Shown piece after piece: positions 21,200-34,070 of a stretch of DNA of 64,000 bases. The translations under genes and the position numbers were made by a program. Within the stretch, counting starts at the first letter, position 1. Every line of letters begins with the position of its first letter. Below the pieces are notes generated by a model that worked only from the letters and a program-made list of their open reading frames with translations, made no database searches and had not been told where the DNA came from. The DNA comes from Marasmius tenuissimus (Eukaryota; Basidiomycota; Agaricomycetes; Agaricales; Marasmiaceae): assembly GCA_029532415.1 (NCBI GenBank), contig JAQOTA010000050.1, positions 1,860,001 through 1,924,000 on the forward strand, written 5' to 3'.

Positions 21200-21823
21200 G
21201 CCCAGTTGTTAGCCGTCAACCTCGACCGAGCCGCTTGGACCGCAAATTGATCGGCCTCAAAATCCGAATCCACTAGGCCAAATCTGACGTAGCTTGCAAG
21301 TAGAGTAAACCCATCTTGGAAGGCCACAACAACTGCTCTCTATTTCAGTCAAATCGCAGGCGCTGCCAGGCGCCTCAACTCAAACCCAAGCACATACCGC
21401 CCAGTTAGCGATCACGATCCTGGCCCTTGAGTTGAAGCACCGTCCCGTCCTGTGAAACAAAGCTTCAGAACTGAAACTTGAGTTATGCCTACAGCATCCA
21501 TAAGCATCGCTTTCCCAACATGACCGAATTGCAGGAGCCCGATTAGATGTCCATCATACACGAACCCGTTCAGGTACGTTCCAACACAAGCCAGACTAAC
21601 CAAAGAGCGGGCAGTGTCCTTAAGCGAAAGTGCTAACTAGAGATGGCGTTGAAGGATTTCCGGAATGCATGGGGATGGTGATCATACGCAGATGTGAATG
21701 CATACAGTGTTTTTAGGGCTATCATACGTACAGTATGCATATGTGTCGAAGGCGAGGTAGAGGTAGGCGGTACAACTGCGGCGCAGAAAGATGATGAGGG
21801 AAAGTAAACCGTCATTTGCCAAC
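21200..21823. other. Intergenic region 3' of RPL2
   Basis: No gene seen. Likely holds the 3' ends of the small gene and of RPL2. Confidence 0.4.
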
Positions 21824-22828
21824 TTAAACCTCCTTGACCTTGACGGTACCGCGAAGCAGACCAGTCTATCAGGAGGACAGATGAGTTGGACGTGCAACGC
21901 TGAAAGTGAAGTTGAAGACGACATACCCGACGAGCGGCGATGAGACCGACTTTTTGACCGGGGACAGCAGAGCGAGCGATCGTCGAGGCCTTTCCGATGT
22001 GTTGGTGGTTACCACCACCGTGAGGATGGTCGACGGGGTTCATAGCAACACCACGAGTACGAGGCCAGCTGTAAACGTAAATTCAGCACATGCTCTACCC
22101 GGAGAAACAAAACACGCACTTGTAGCGCTTGGCCTTGAATTTGTGGTACGCTCTGCCAGCCTTGAGCAAAGGCTTGTCGATCCTTCCACCTCCAGCAACA
22201 ATACCAATAGTAGCCCTAGCACCACCAGCAATGGTCTTCTTAGCACCGGAAGGCAATCTAATACGGGTCTTGTTGTCATCTGGTGAGTGACCGATAACGG
22301 TGGCGTAGTTCCCGGAGGTACGAGCGAGAGCACCACGGTCGCCAACTTTCTCCTCGACGTTGCAAACGATGGTACCTTCAGGGCATTGTGAGATGGGGAG
22401 GACGTTTCCGACGGTAAGGGCTGCTTTTTTGCCGCAGTAGACGAAGGCACCAGTGTGGAGACCCTCAGTAGCGACGAAGGTTTCTTTGCGGAGCTTGTAG
22501 CGGTAAGGATCACGGAACACGACACGGGCAAGGGGTGCACCACTGCGAGGGAAAGTGGATAACTTAGTTCTGAACGTTCTAGATTCTGCAAACTTCCGAG
22601 TACGCACCGGCCAGCGTCGTGAATGATCTCCTTCACTACCCCTCGGACATAACCATTCCTCTCTGCGAAATCGAGGGCACGGAGCTGGGCGGGTGCCTTG
22701 TTGTGGTGTGTATGAGATTTGAACTGGGAAAAGGGAATAAATCATCAGTTTTGTCCGAGTCTCCAAGTATACAAAACGGAACATACGATGGCATGCGAGC
22801 GCCTCTGTGTCCTAATGACCCGACCCAT
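21824..22828 (-). CDS. RPL2: 60S ribosomal protein L2 (uL2, L8)
   Basis: Exons on the minus strand: 22787..22828, 22608..22723, 22120..22542, 21927..22068 and 21824..21865, encoding 254 aa, the usual length for fungal uL2. uL2 is a large-subunit protein near the peptidyl-transferase centre. Sequence starts [15 protein letters not shown] and contains [26 protein letters not shown] and the highly conserved [18 protein letters not shown] loop, whose His residue is important for peptidyl-transferase function in the family. The short first exon and multiple short introns are typical of basidiomycete ribosomal genes. Confidence 0.97.
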
Positions 22829-22836
22829 TTCTTATA

Positions 22837-23043
22837 CTGGAGAGAAAGACAGAGATTTAGTTACGGAATCCTTGGGGAGGAGATGGTTGGAGAAAGAAAA
22901 GGGTTGAGTCGTCATCCAAATGGAAGGAAGGTCATCCATCGAAATCCTATTGAATGACGACGCATTTTTTTCGCAGAACAGCATTCGTAGGATCACAGAG
23001 ATCGAAAAAGCAAGGATTTGGCAAATCGGATGGGCATACTCAC
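22837..23043 (-). other. Probable 5'-UTR intron of RPL2
   Basis: On the minus strand a consensus donor GTGAGT at 23043 and a CTCTCCAG acceptor ending at 22837, eight bases before the RPL2 start codon. Leader introns are common in highly expressed ribosomal protein genes. Confidence 0.5.
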
Positions 23044-24991
23044 CGTGGAGTGTCTTGAGGATGTGTGCGACTCGTCGATGAGGGAGGACCAAGTCCTGAT
23101 GGTGTTGTTGGTCGTGGGAATGACTTAGTTACGTCAGCTACATTGCCACCTATTGGCACTGGCACACGGTTGCCAATGGCTCGCGCTTACAACCAATTAT
23201 TCAATCACAGTCAATCACAGTCCATGTTCAACAACACGATCCTGTCTTTGTGAGCTCGCACACTCTGAGCAATACGCATTTATTCTCCGAGACTTCATAA
23301 AACGGGATTCGTGGTACAAGCCTATCAGTCGAACTTTCGCGATGGCCAAACTCTGCGAAATTGTGCTCACTTCTCAAATTTAGTTTCTTATCATCTTGGA
23401 ATACCACTGAACAACATGTCAGCTACAAATCTACGTACCAAGAGATGTCGTTGCTCAACCAAATCCATGGCGTGATAATACACTCGTTTCCTTCCTCCCG
23501 ATTGGCGCCAGTGAGGAGCAATCAGGGTGTTCGACAAACTCATTGTATCATTCAACTAGTGCGCCAATACCTATCCTTCGTCTACTGTATGTGTCATCGA
23601 GGACATCACGCCGGTAGCGCCTGCTGCCTCACCGAGTTGAGCTTCAAGTACAGTGGTGCAGTGTCGCTCTGGGTTAAATTCGGCCTCGGCATCGGAGGCA
23701 CCCGTACGATTGCGATCTTTCATTCACCTTACCGTATTCTCGACTCCGTCTAATGCTTTTCGCCTCTATACACGGAAAAGGAGAAGAAGTAGGTGTGTAG
23801 GAAGATTCGGTCGGGTTGAAGAAGTTTAAGTGCCGTTTTTGAACTGCTTGGTATCTCCGGCTCTCTGAGTCACGGTCTCTGGTTCTTGGTGCTCTCGAAT
23901 TCAACTACTAGGCTCACTTGTGCTCTTTCTGGCTTTTGTTTCCCTTGGACTACTGCGGCATCATTTTCTTTGACCTCTGGTTACGGATTTATCCTTACTT
24001 CACGGGCGATACTCCTGCTTCAAAATGGATATCTTTTTCTGGCTGGCGCTTATAAGACACCTTGATTTCCTTCCGCATCGTCTGCCTCACGGGCTCTGGA
24101 CGCTTTTAACTCTCATTATTCTTTCCCGCTTCGCGTCCTTTCTCGGCACAGATGCCTGGCTTCGCTCATGATTCATACATGGTCGATACCCTGACGATGG
24201 ATTGCCACCGCATCACCGTCAAGAACTATAGGTGCTACTCTGCTCAATATATTCCGATTCGACCGATACCTCGATCGTCGAAGGCGCCGCCAGGAAATTG
24301 ACATGACGAGATTGTGGATCTTTGTCAACAGGGAAAGCCCTCATCGTGAGATACCGTAGGCCAAGGTTCTGTATTCTGGTGAGTCAACGAGCTGGCGGTG
24401 GCCACCCGCTGGAAGCACGGAAAGCGTTATGGTTGATTGCCCGATCATATTTGTCTGGATACTAAGTAGGGGTTGACCTGCTTGTACAGTGGCAGCACTG
24501 GTTAAGGAGAATTCGGTAGGTCTGGAAGAAGTTGAGAGTCTATATTCGGGACCTTCTTATCGTAACATAGGAAACCACTCTTCGTTTATATATTGTTGCT
24601 CTTCACCCATCTCATGCGTATAAACCATATGTATGTCAATGAGAATTTTGTCGACGGTTTCTCTGACTCTTGAGAAACCATCGACCCTGGACAGACGCCG
24701 ACGGGACGTGGGAACTCAAATTGTTCGGCTCGTGCTTTCCTCCCATGATTACTCTTTCATGAACCTGCTTGCCAGGCTTCAGCGCTGTAGCTCGCGTTGA
24801 ACAAAGCCCGTGCTCAGGTACTCTCAACTCTTCTCCACGTCGTCCCTGTCACTCAGATACCCAGGTACCGCGCCGGGCTGTGCCAATGATCGGTGGCATC
24901 ATCTTCATCTCTATCTCTTCGCCTCCTGCTTCACTGTTCTATTCATCGCTCCCATCTCAATCCTTTATTGGCATCCGGCTATCTGGCACCA
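23044..24991. other. Intergenic region between RPL2 and the first LDB gene
   Basis: No gene supported on either strand. Presumably contains the RPL2 promoter and the promoter and leader of the divergent LDB gene. Confidence 0.4.
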
Positions 24992-26948
24992 ATGGAGCAG
25001 CACTCAGCTCCCTCGTCATCGTCGATGGCACCAATGCTTTCATCGGCGACAACTACACAAGGGGGAGCTTCATCGCAGCAACAGCAGCCTCACATCTACT
25101 CTGTGGGTCATGGACAAGGAACAATGAGGTTACTGCAGTTCAGCGGTGCGCTAGCGACTGAGAACAACGTGGTGAGGCTGTTGCGCCTATCTCCATGTTG
25201 ACTTTGCGTTCAACATCATGTCGTTTCCTAGAAATATCGATTAGCGTGGTGGACCGATCTCGTGGGGGAATATTTCACCCCGAACGCAATCATGAAACAT
25301 AATCTATGGAGGGAGAATCAGAGCACGGAGGCGAAAGTATATGGTGCGTGTCATGCAGCTTTTTTATCGTGATTGATGCTCAATGCACGCCCTTTTCGCG
25401 GACATTCAGAAATGGCTGTTCCCGTTCTTCCGCGATTTTTCTTAGGAACGACACAGTCGGGGGTCCAGTCGATGTCATTGACACTAGATGGCGCCCGGGA
25501 ACGGTTGTTGGACTACGGACACGCCATCGTGGAATGTATCAACGCGGTTTGGACGTACAACTTTAACAATGGGTATTCCGTTTACCTGAAGGGCTCCATG
25601 ACGGTACACGTCGTCATATCAACTGCTCTACACGCTGCCGACAAACTTCATCTCGGAGGAAATTATCATCTGAAGTTTGACAGGTTCGAGTTCGAAGCAC
25701 AGACCCACGATAAATTTGTTGCACTCAAGAGGATGCCGGCTGACACCTCGAGCTCAGGGAATGACGCCATGGATCGGCAAGACGATGATCCTGTCAACGC
25801 ATTCGGGATACCACAAGAGGTGATGAGGTGTTTGGAGGTGAGATTCTTCTTTCCGCAGATTCGACTGGACCGATGTTTGAACCCTTTGAACCCTTCAGTT
25901 ATCTGACTCCTGCGATGACATGGCGGACCTTATCGCTTTCTCTACTGAACATGAACTCGGCCCCATGGGCGCGTATTCGATTCGTCTGGGTTCATTTATG
26001 TTTCTCACATGATCCTCTAGATGCACTCAGAGCTTTGGGGTCAAGGTTACGTGAAGTGGTGCCTCACTTCCAGCCCAATGATATGAGTAACTACAGGCTA
26101 GGAGTGAATACGAGCACACCCGTCACAACAAACCACATTGGCTCGGGGCCCGTCGATACTATGTCGTCCACCACAGCTACGAGTCTCGCGATGGCATCAT
26201 ATCCTCCTACTTCTACGACAACTTCAACACAGGACGCCGAGTCTTCCGCATCTGCGCAGAATTCGTCACCCTTTTTTCTACACCACCGTGTGCCCCACAT
26301 CCACCTTGTGGGTCACGGGGAAGGCTTAGTGAGGTTATTGCAGTTCAGTGGTGCGCTAGCGACTGAAAATAGAATGGTGAAGCTCTCGAAGTCGTCTCCC
26401 TGGTCACTTCTGTCATTGAACTGTCGTCATGCCGGCTTTCAGCATAAACAGCGTTTAGTGTGGTGGAACGATATCGTGCAGGAATACTTCACACCAACGG
26501 CGACTTCGAAATATACTGTGTGGAAGGACAACCAGAGGAGAGAGGCGAAAGTGTTTGGTATGTCTCCTTGGCAAGCACTACTGCATCTGTCCCCATCCCT
26601 TGCTCACTCGATCTATCTGTCTACCTAGAAATCAATGTACCCGTCCTTCCACGGTATTTCCTAACGATGGCACAGTCTGGGGTCAAGTCGATGAGTTTGG
26701 CGCTCAATGGCGTTAGAGAACGATTGTTCGATTACGGACACGCTATCGTGGAATGCGTCAGCGCAGTCTGGACGTACCACTACGATAACGGGTACAATGT
26801 TCTGCTGAAAGGCCCGATGACGGTGCACGTCGTCATCACGGTTGATCCCCCTACCATCAGGGATAGGAATTCGGAGTGTCGCTTGAAATTTGAAAACTTC
26901 GAGTTTGAAGCAAAAACTCATGAGAAGTTCGTTGCGCTGAGGACTTAG
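24992..26948 (+). CDS. LIM-domain-binding (LDB/PtaB-like) protein with two LDB domains
   Basis: Exons 24992..25171, 25232..25343, 25410..25837, 25899..25968, 26021..26376, 26443..26557 and 26629..26948 give 526 aa. Fungal LDB proteins (Aspergillus PtaB, yeast Mfg1) are transcription cofactors in adhesion and morphogenesis. Domain 1 (about 25-270) runs from VGHGQGTMRLLQFSGALATEN through YFTPNAIMKHNLW and VPVLPRFFLGTTQSGVQS to FEFEAQTHDKFVAL, then NAFGIPQEVMRCLE. Domain 2 repeats the same blocks (VGHGEGLVRLLQFSGALATEN ... FEFEAKTHEKFVAL) and ends there, lacking the C-terminal part of domain 1. The intron at 25969..26020 uses a GC donor. Alternative start at 24893. A paralogue lies at 51078..53375. 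Confidence 0.85.
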
Positions 26949-29212
26949 TCGACGGTTTCCATTTGTTTTGGGCCTGGCTTGTCTGTGCGGATCGTTGACT
27001 GCTTTGCGCCTTACACGCAGGACTCGTGATGCTTGCGGAGTTCAGATCTGTTCGCACGCGAGGTCTTTTGATTATACTTCTACTGTGTACTCCATAACCA
27101 TTGTATTAACTTGGATAGTAACTGTGTCCTACTATGTATCCATAGAAATACTGATGCGAACTCGAATGAGTCGAATGGCGCCTTTGAGCTGTCAACTAAG
27201 GGGGATGGAAAAAAATGATATTATCTATACGAGCACAAGTTCCCACAGTGACAATAATTGACAATTGCGCTCCTTCAACTGAACACTCATGATCACGTCG
27301 TCTCCCCGAGGACATCTGCCAGGGCCACCATCCACCAGGACCTCCTACTGACCTTTCGGTATGCTCTTCAGGAGAAGACTCAAGAAAGACGGCAAATTCA
27401 ACATCGGGATTATCCATGAAAGCCAGAATTAACATAGTCAAGATTTCAACTAAGTAGCAAACGGGGATTACAGGTTTCCACACTTCAGCGCACAAGGACG
27501 GATGTATCATGGCTTCATCAAGCGGGTTACCCTCGACTACGTGCTCGAGAATGAACTCTTTGATTTGAAGAGGATGCTATCCGCTACTGTCATTTCCACT
27601 TGATGAAATCGACCATCCGTTTAGTACACATTTAACTTGACGCCTATCCGTCATTCTGCGTTTCCTCCTGCCGGGCACTCCCAGTTTCCTTCCGTTCTCA
27701 GAGTCACTACGTCCCAAATTGCTCTTATCATACGGCGGCCATTCATATCTGGATCCCCTTTGTCATCTTGCTTTAGTAGACCCTCTCTGTTGCCTCCGAT
27801 TGCAAAGGGAACACGCTTTGCTCCCGTCCGGGAACCTCCCCCGGATTGCGAACTTTCAAACGACTACGGCTCTGCAACTCTCGGGCCAAGTAAAGCTTTC
27901 CGTCTCATGAAGCTGCGGAGTGCTTCCGATGCTATTTTCTTCTTCTTCCCGGGACAGACTTGCGGCTTGCCTTGCGATGTCAACATGCTGTGGTAGTTGA
28001 TACCGAACCATCAATTTTTTGGATCTGCTATCTTTTTGCCTATCTGATCCTCTCGGTGATTCCTATTCTACCTCTTGCACTCCACAATGGTTTATTTCCA
28101 CTCGGCGCGACGTCACATAATTTCTGCCGCACACACGCTTCGAGTCTTGCATGGGAATAGCTTGAACCTCGAGGTCACCATCCAGTCAGGTTCGAGGCAG
28201 GTTCCGGTCGCCAAGGACCCGACTTTGCTAGCAGAGCAGCTCGGTTTTCCCCTACGCTCGGGATGAATATTTCACCTCCTAAGCAGTATGTCGGTGCTGC
28301 CCAGGACCTTCGTCCGGGTCGGGGTCGCTATCTTTACGTGCGGAAATCCGGATTGAATTCAGGTCATCCCTCACTGAGTCACTCACGTCTTCCTCGTTAT
28401 GCTCAGCGCCCACAAATCTCATGGTGGCAGTACTGCCCGAAGTCAGCCTGGAATATTCGGTAGCCCTGTCTGTGGAATGAACAGATTACAGTCTGGAGCA
28501 TGGCAGGGGGGGTATAGTTATCACCCGGTGCCATTTGATACACCTCTTCGCTCTTTTAGCATCGATATATCGACTAACCTGTATATGTTCCGCTCACGCG
28601 TCCAAGCAACGGTACATTGGAGTGTGTCCCTGACAGATCTTATGATATCGAGAATATACAGCTTTCGTGGTCAATGGGTTGAGATCCCGAAGTTTCGGAA
28701 AGGTGAGGAGAAAGTTTGAGATACATCTGGTTGCACAGTGATGGCAATTTTGATGTCTTCGGATTGCCTCATATAAGTTCATGTCGTGCTTCCCATCAGT
28801 GCTGGGGCTGACAGAATCTGAAAAGGCCGAGAAGGGTGGGTAACGCCGATCCCAGGTTTCGACTCCGACGGCAGTGACTTAGAGTGGAATACGCCTAGCG
28901 GAGGGATGGTCCCCTTTCACATTCGTCCCTCATCCCGTCCTGCTCCCTCCAATCCCCTGGAAAGATTCCCTTCCCCTCCGGCGCTCGCCCGGCGCTAGTG
29001 CTTTGTAGGGATGCTTAGTAAGTTTTTACTCTCCCACGGTCCGTTGCTGTTGAGGTTGAACTGTTTGCTCATTGACGAAAGCCTCAAGCTCATCGTGCTC
29101 GACGACGACGACAACAACGACCACGGAAACTTTCAGAATTGCCCTTCTTTCCTTCCTTCGTTGTATACGCTAGGACTAGAATCTTGGCAACGTGGCATTC
29201 AGGACGGAGCAG
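26949..29212. other. Intergenic region, no supportable gene
   Basis: A minus-strand fragment at about 27290-27590 (KEFILEHVVEGNPLDEAMIHP) looks protein-like but could not be extended into a spliced gene. The part 28860-29212 is probably the leader of the SSXT gene. Nothing else was recognised. Confidence 0.4.
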
Positions 29213-32200
29213 ATGATACATATCGATCGGAACCATCATTCTCCTCTTTCGAATTCCCCACATACAAAGCAAAATCTAATCTTGCCGAACCAGCATTCCC
29301 TCCAAATACCCTCTGCTTGGTCGGATATACCTCAGAGACCCCCAAATTCCCAGTCGGACAGCTCAAAACAGTCGCAGGACCCGAAACGTGATCCCGCAAC
29401 ACCACCAGAGGGCGACCCTGTAGTGTCTCGTCCGACACGTCCAGAGTCCCCTGCAAGCCCTGCAGATGGGAATTCGACCTCGCCGACTGCAGAAGAGCGA
29501 AGCTCGTCACTTTCACCCGTCCCAGAGACCACCTCACACCCCGAACAAAACGCTGACGCCGACACCAAACCCATTGACGACAAGATTCCGTCCCGAGTTT
29601 CGACCCCGTTGAGCGAGCTTTCTCCTCCACCAGATGACATGGACACCCCTGCGGCTGACACTGAGCCCTCAGAGAGGAAGGAGTCAGCAGAGGGCACTGG
29701 AGAGGAAGAAACCGCAACCAGGCAACAGGCAGAAGTGAACGGTGTCGGCTCATTAAAATCACCCTATCCTTCTTCTCAACATCCTTCTGCTTCGGGTTCT
29801 GGTGGAGATGGAGGTGGTGAGGCAAATTCACAGCAGCCGCCCCTCATGAATCACTCACCTTTGGCAGATGCGACAACGCCCGCACCGGCACAGACAAACG
29901 AGCAGAGAGTAGGAATGATGCTGGAACTCAATGCCGAACTGCTTAAGTGAGTGTGCTCATGGTGGTGTAATGTTTACCATCTAATATCTTGGTTCTGTTT
30001 TTTCAGAGTATCGATGGAATTCCAAACACGTGGGATCCCGTTCGCGGACTCGAGGTTCCAACAGTGAGTTCCGACTTTCTTGAAATCCAGTAGAATTTCA
30101 ATGATTCACCTCCGCTCAGGTATGCTTCACGGATACAAAGTAATCTAGATTACATGGCTCGGTGGGCCGACAGCAAACCCTTGGTGAGTCGACCTTGTCT
30201 AACACTGGACAGCGAAACTAACAATCTTCTTGAGCAGAACCCCTCCGCACTACCACCTCTTCCTATCGTAGATGCTCCGCCACCCGTAGATTTCATTTCC
30301 ACAGAACGTATACAACAGCTTTACCAGGAGCTATCCAACGTCTTCGCAAAAGCGCTCGCCAGACGCAACCAACAGGCGCCTCCCACTCCCAGTCCCATGA
30401 ACCCCGCTACGAACCTCAAACGCGAACGCTCGGAAGACATTTCACTGGAAATGATGAACAAGCGCCGCGACACCGGAGAAAACAAAATGCTCAGCTCGAA
30501 CTCCATGATGCCTCCCCCGTCGTTACCTCATTCACAATCCCAAGAAAATCAATACCCCTCCTCTTCTTCCTCCTCTTCTTCCCCCATGCCCAACGGAATT
30601 ATGCCCGGACAGTCGCAGGGCTCGCAGATGCCTGATGGAATGGGCGTTGGTGGATCACAGACGATGAACCCGATGAATCCGAACGAGGCGCAGTTGGCTG
30701 CTCAGAGACAGGCGATGCGTATGCAGCAGCAGCGTCAGCAGCAGAACCCACAGGCCATGGTAGGCAATCGTCAAATGTCCCCGCCCTCGTCTTCAGCTGG
30801 AGGCATGAACCAGCAAGTGCCCGGAGGTGGGGGAATGCCGAATCAGATGAACGCAGTGAGCGGCCAGTCGAATCCTCAGTTAGGCGGCGGAGCTCCGGGT
30901 ATACCGATGCAGCAGGCTTTTACCATATTGAATACGCCCAATCATCCGCTTCTGGTTCAGTTGATGAAGCAGGTGCCTGGGTTCGGGAGTCTGTCTGTGC
31001 AGGATCAAGTGAGAAAGATTATGCAGGTGGGTATCTTCAGTCCGTTCACCTTTTATACCCCACTCGCATACCGATCATTCCTTTGGTCATGACGAACATG
31101 TCGTTTGTCTCCTTTTCAATTGTTATCATCGCCTTCCGACTACTCCGTTTCCATACTAATAACCTGTCTATTCCGTTAGTTTGCGGCGATGCGAATGCAG
31201 GAACAGCAACAACATCAACAACAGCAAAATGCCATGAACATGGCCCGTTCTGGCGGGGGCATGCCAAACATGTCATCGTCGATGGGTAACATGAACATGG
31301 GCATGAATATGGGTTCTCCTGGCGGTATGTCTGGGAATAACATGCCTGGAAATCAGTTCCAGAACCACCAATCCGGTCAAGGATCACCTGTTCCCCACCA
31401 GGCGCAGATGGCGCAAAATCCGATGATGATGGGACAGGGTGGTGGTGGTGGTCCGAGCGGAATGGATCCTCAGCGATCGATGAATTCCACGCCACAGCAA
31501 CTCGGCGGCATGCCAAACATGAACCAGATGAATCAACGGCAGTTGATGCTGATGCAGCAACAGCAGCAGAATCGCGGTGGGGCAGGAGGAGGGAACATGG
31601 GTGGTGCTAGTATGAATCCGAATATGATGATGGGCATGAACCCTCAACAACAGATGGCGTTCATGCAGCAGCAACAACAGCAGGAACGGTTGCGACAACA
31701 ACAACAACAGCAGCAGCAGCAACAACAACAACAACAGCAACACCAGATGCAGCCCCAAGTCGGCTCGCCTACGGTCGGGTCGCCGATGCTGTCTGGAAAT
31801 GTCGGAAACGACGGAAATTTCCCGCCCGTCCTAAGGTCAGGCTCGACGATACCCGGAATAGCAAGGAGTGCGAGGTCACCGCCTGATGGCGCAGTTCAGT
31901 CTCCAATGACGCCTAGAATGGGTAACAGAGGGCCTTCGATGGGACCTGACGACTTCAATCGGATGATGATGCAGCAGCAACAAGGAGGCCCTTCGAGAGG
32001 AATGCAGCCTCAGGGTGGGTTTAACCCCCAACAGATGCAAGCCTCCTCGAATTGGCAACAGCAGCAAATGGGACTTGGTCCTAGCACTCCGTACGGTATG
32101 AATAGCCGTCCTGAGAGCGCTGCAGGGTTCGCTGGTGGGGCATACGGTGGAGGCGGAGCTGGTGGACCAGGAGGCAACAACGGCGTTATAGGTGGTGGTT

Positions 32201-32436
32201 CATCACCAGGAGGAATGCCCCAAACTTGGGGTACTCCCAACAACGCTAATGCTTCTTATCCATTCGCCACGCCGTCACCAGGGCATCAATCTGACCTGGC
32301 GCCAACGCCTCGACATATGTCAGCGACGCCCGCGCCGGGTCAGCAGCCGATGCAAGCTCAAAATATGATCAGCCCAACCAGTGCGGACCCGTTCCTTTTT
32401 GCCAATGACTTTGACTTCCCGAACTGGACTCAATAG
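29213..32436 (+). CDS. SSXT/SS18-like protein, probable SWI/SNF-associated coactivator
   Basis: Exons 29213..29946, 30007..30063, 30120..30183, 30238..31026 and 31180..32436 give 966 aa. The segment NEQRVGMMLELNAELLKV ... FQQYASRIQSNLDYMARWAD matches the SSXT N-terminal homology motif of SS18/GIF proteins, which link chromatin remodellers to transcription factors. Here it follows about 235 residues of Ser/Pro/Glu-rich sequence. The rest is Met/Gln/Gly/Pro-rich with a pure glutamine run near 31,700, like the QPGY part of SS18. A second short conserved-looking block is FTILNTPNHPLLVQLMKQVPG. The start may lie in an upstream exon. Complex membership is inferred from the family. Confidence 0.7.
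31663..31752 (+). repeat. CAA/CAG repeat encoding polyglutamine
   Basis: A run of mixed CAA and CAG codons with few interruptions, in frame in the SSXT-like gene. Confidence 0.9.
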
Positions 32437-33033
32437 ACTCTTTATTATAGGTTCCTAGGCTCGTCTTTTTACGTACTGAACTGCTGTGTGTGTCTGCTTT
32501 GTGCCGTGTGCATTTGGTCTGCGTCCCTTCCGTTCTCCGTCTCCGTTTTGTTCGTTCCTTTGCTCTTTTCGGTTCGTTCCACCTACATCCGTTTTTATGA
32601 TGTTCGACTGTTTAGCGGTCTGCTGGCATCTGTTGATTTATTCGTGTCTCAATCACCTACTTAACTTACACATCGCCTTCTCCATTGTTGTTATTACCAC
32701 AGTACATCCCTCTCTGGCATAATTGCAAAGAATTTCTCGCGCCCATCTTTTCACCTCTCTCAAGTATAGTAACGTTTGCCTGCTTTTTTTTTTTTGTTTT
32801 TCCTTCTGCTAGTACCGGATTGTATGATAAACAATGTATAGCATGTTATTATACTCATACTAGAAGAACCATGAATGAGTCGATGACATAGAAATTAGAA
32901 TACCTTTTGCAACTTTACCGTATGCTTGGACTCGAAGAACGCCCTTGGCGCCTGTGCTGCGCAGTGCGGCCGACATACCCGGTCTCCTGGGCGAGCATAA
33001 TTTATACTGTGATCTTCCCCATATCACGTCAAG
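32437..33033. other. 3' UTR and intergenic DNA
   Basis: T-rich sequence following the SSXT-like stop, then the likely promoter of the SH3 gene. No gene seen. Confidence 0.5.
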
Positions 33034-33922
33034 ATGGTCTTTGCCAACCTCCCTCACCATGAAAAAGATGCTTTCTTCTCTCTACTGGACGAGTGCGCAC
33101 GCTACACGCTTCAAACGAGATTTATCTGACCATCCAACTCAGATATTTCCAATCTAGGCCGGAGCTGGTAGCTCACCTGCAGGGAGGCTCATCGGGCTCG
33201 CCATCGGGTGGTGTTAACGTTTCCAGCGCCCAAGTCAAACAAGCGGCTGGTAGAGTATCAGCAGCAGCATCTGTATTCGCGAATCAGTTATCGAATACAC
33301 CACCACCACGACATGAACCTGTAGCGCATACCCCACATACCCCGGCGCGAGGATTACAGTCGTCTCAGGTGTGTTGTGCGCAGCACTCACCTTGAAAATG
33401 GAGATACTGACCCTGTGTCTCACAAATCGGTGCTAACTAGGGTATTGGGGGTATTGATACATCGTCGAAAGCGAAGATGGTGACATCAAGCTTGTTTGGG
33501 AAGAAACAACCTCAATCTAGTTCACCTCCACCAGCTCCCAGGGCCCTTGGGCAGCCGAAGAATACGTTTGCGCCCCCTCCATCGAGGATACACGATAGCC
33601 CGTCACCGATGCAGCAGGAAGAAGAAGCATCAAATGGAGAGTGGGCTGAAGCATTGTATGATTACGATTCGACGGTGAGCGTCCAGTTTGATGGTCTTTA
33701 TTACTTTCGGGATCATTGAGTAGCCCACAGGATCCTGGAGATTTACAGATCAGAGCTAACCAGAGAGTGCTTGTCACGGAACGGACAACAGATGATTGGT
33801 GTGTGTTCTCTATCGTCACAGTAATGGGTGCGTGCAACTGACTACCTTGCCTATACAGGTGGACCGGAACTTTTAATGGGAAGAGTGGACTATTTCCTGC
33901 GTCGTATGTCAAGATCCTCTAG
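33034..33922 (+). CDS. SH3-domain protein (Lsb1/Pin3/Csh3-like)
   Basis: Exons 33034..33092, 33143..33368, 33441..33674, 33731..33798 and 33859..33922 encode 216 aa. The C-terminal SH3 domain reads EALYDYDSTDPGDLQI, then DDWWTGTFNGKSGLFPASYV, with the ALYDY motif, the tandem Trp and the final PxxY all present. The N-terminal part (MVFANLPHHEKDAFFSLLDEY) and a Pro/Ser-rich linker precede it. Small proteins of this layout in yeasts bind the WASP homologue and act in actin and endocytosis; that role is by analogy. The SH3 domain is spread over three exons. Confidence 0.85.
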
Positions 33923-34070
33923 TACAGGATTGTGTTTCGCGGCCGTTTCATATCGAATATACTCCGCGGGTTGAGGCAGACCTGGGCTTCTCATAGGTAT
34001 CCTCGCACCTTGCCGCCAGGATCCCGCTTAAAGTTAAACGAGTTAAACTGAGAATGGCGTGTCGCTGAAA

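Noticed and set aside
27196..27600. Minus-strand gene around MIHPSLCAEVWKPVIPV
   Set aside because: Protein-like fragment but no start, acceptor or second exon that keeps the frame.
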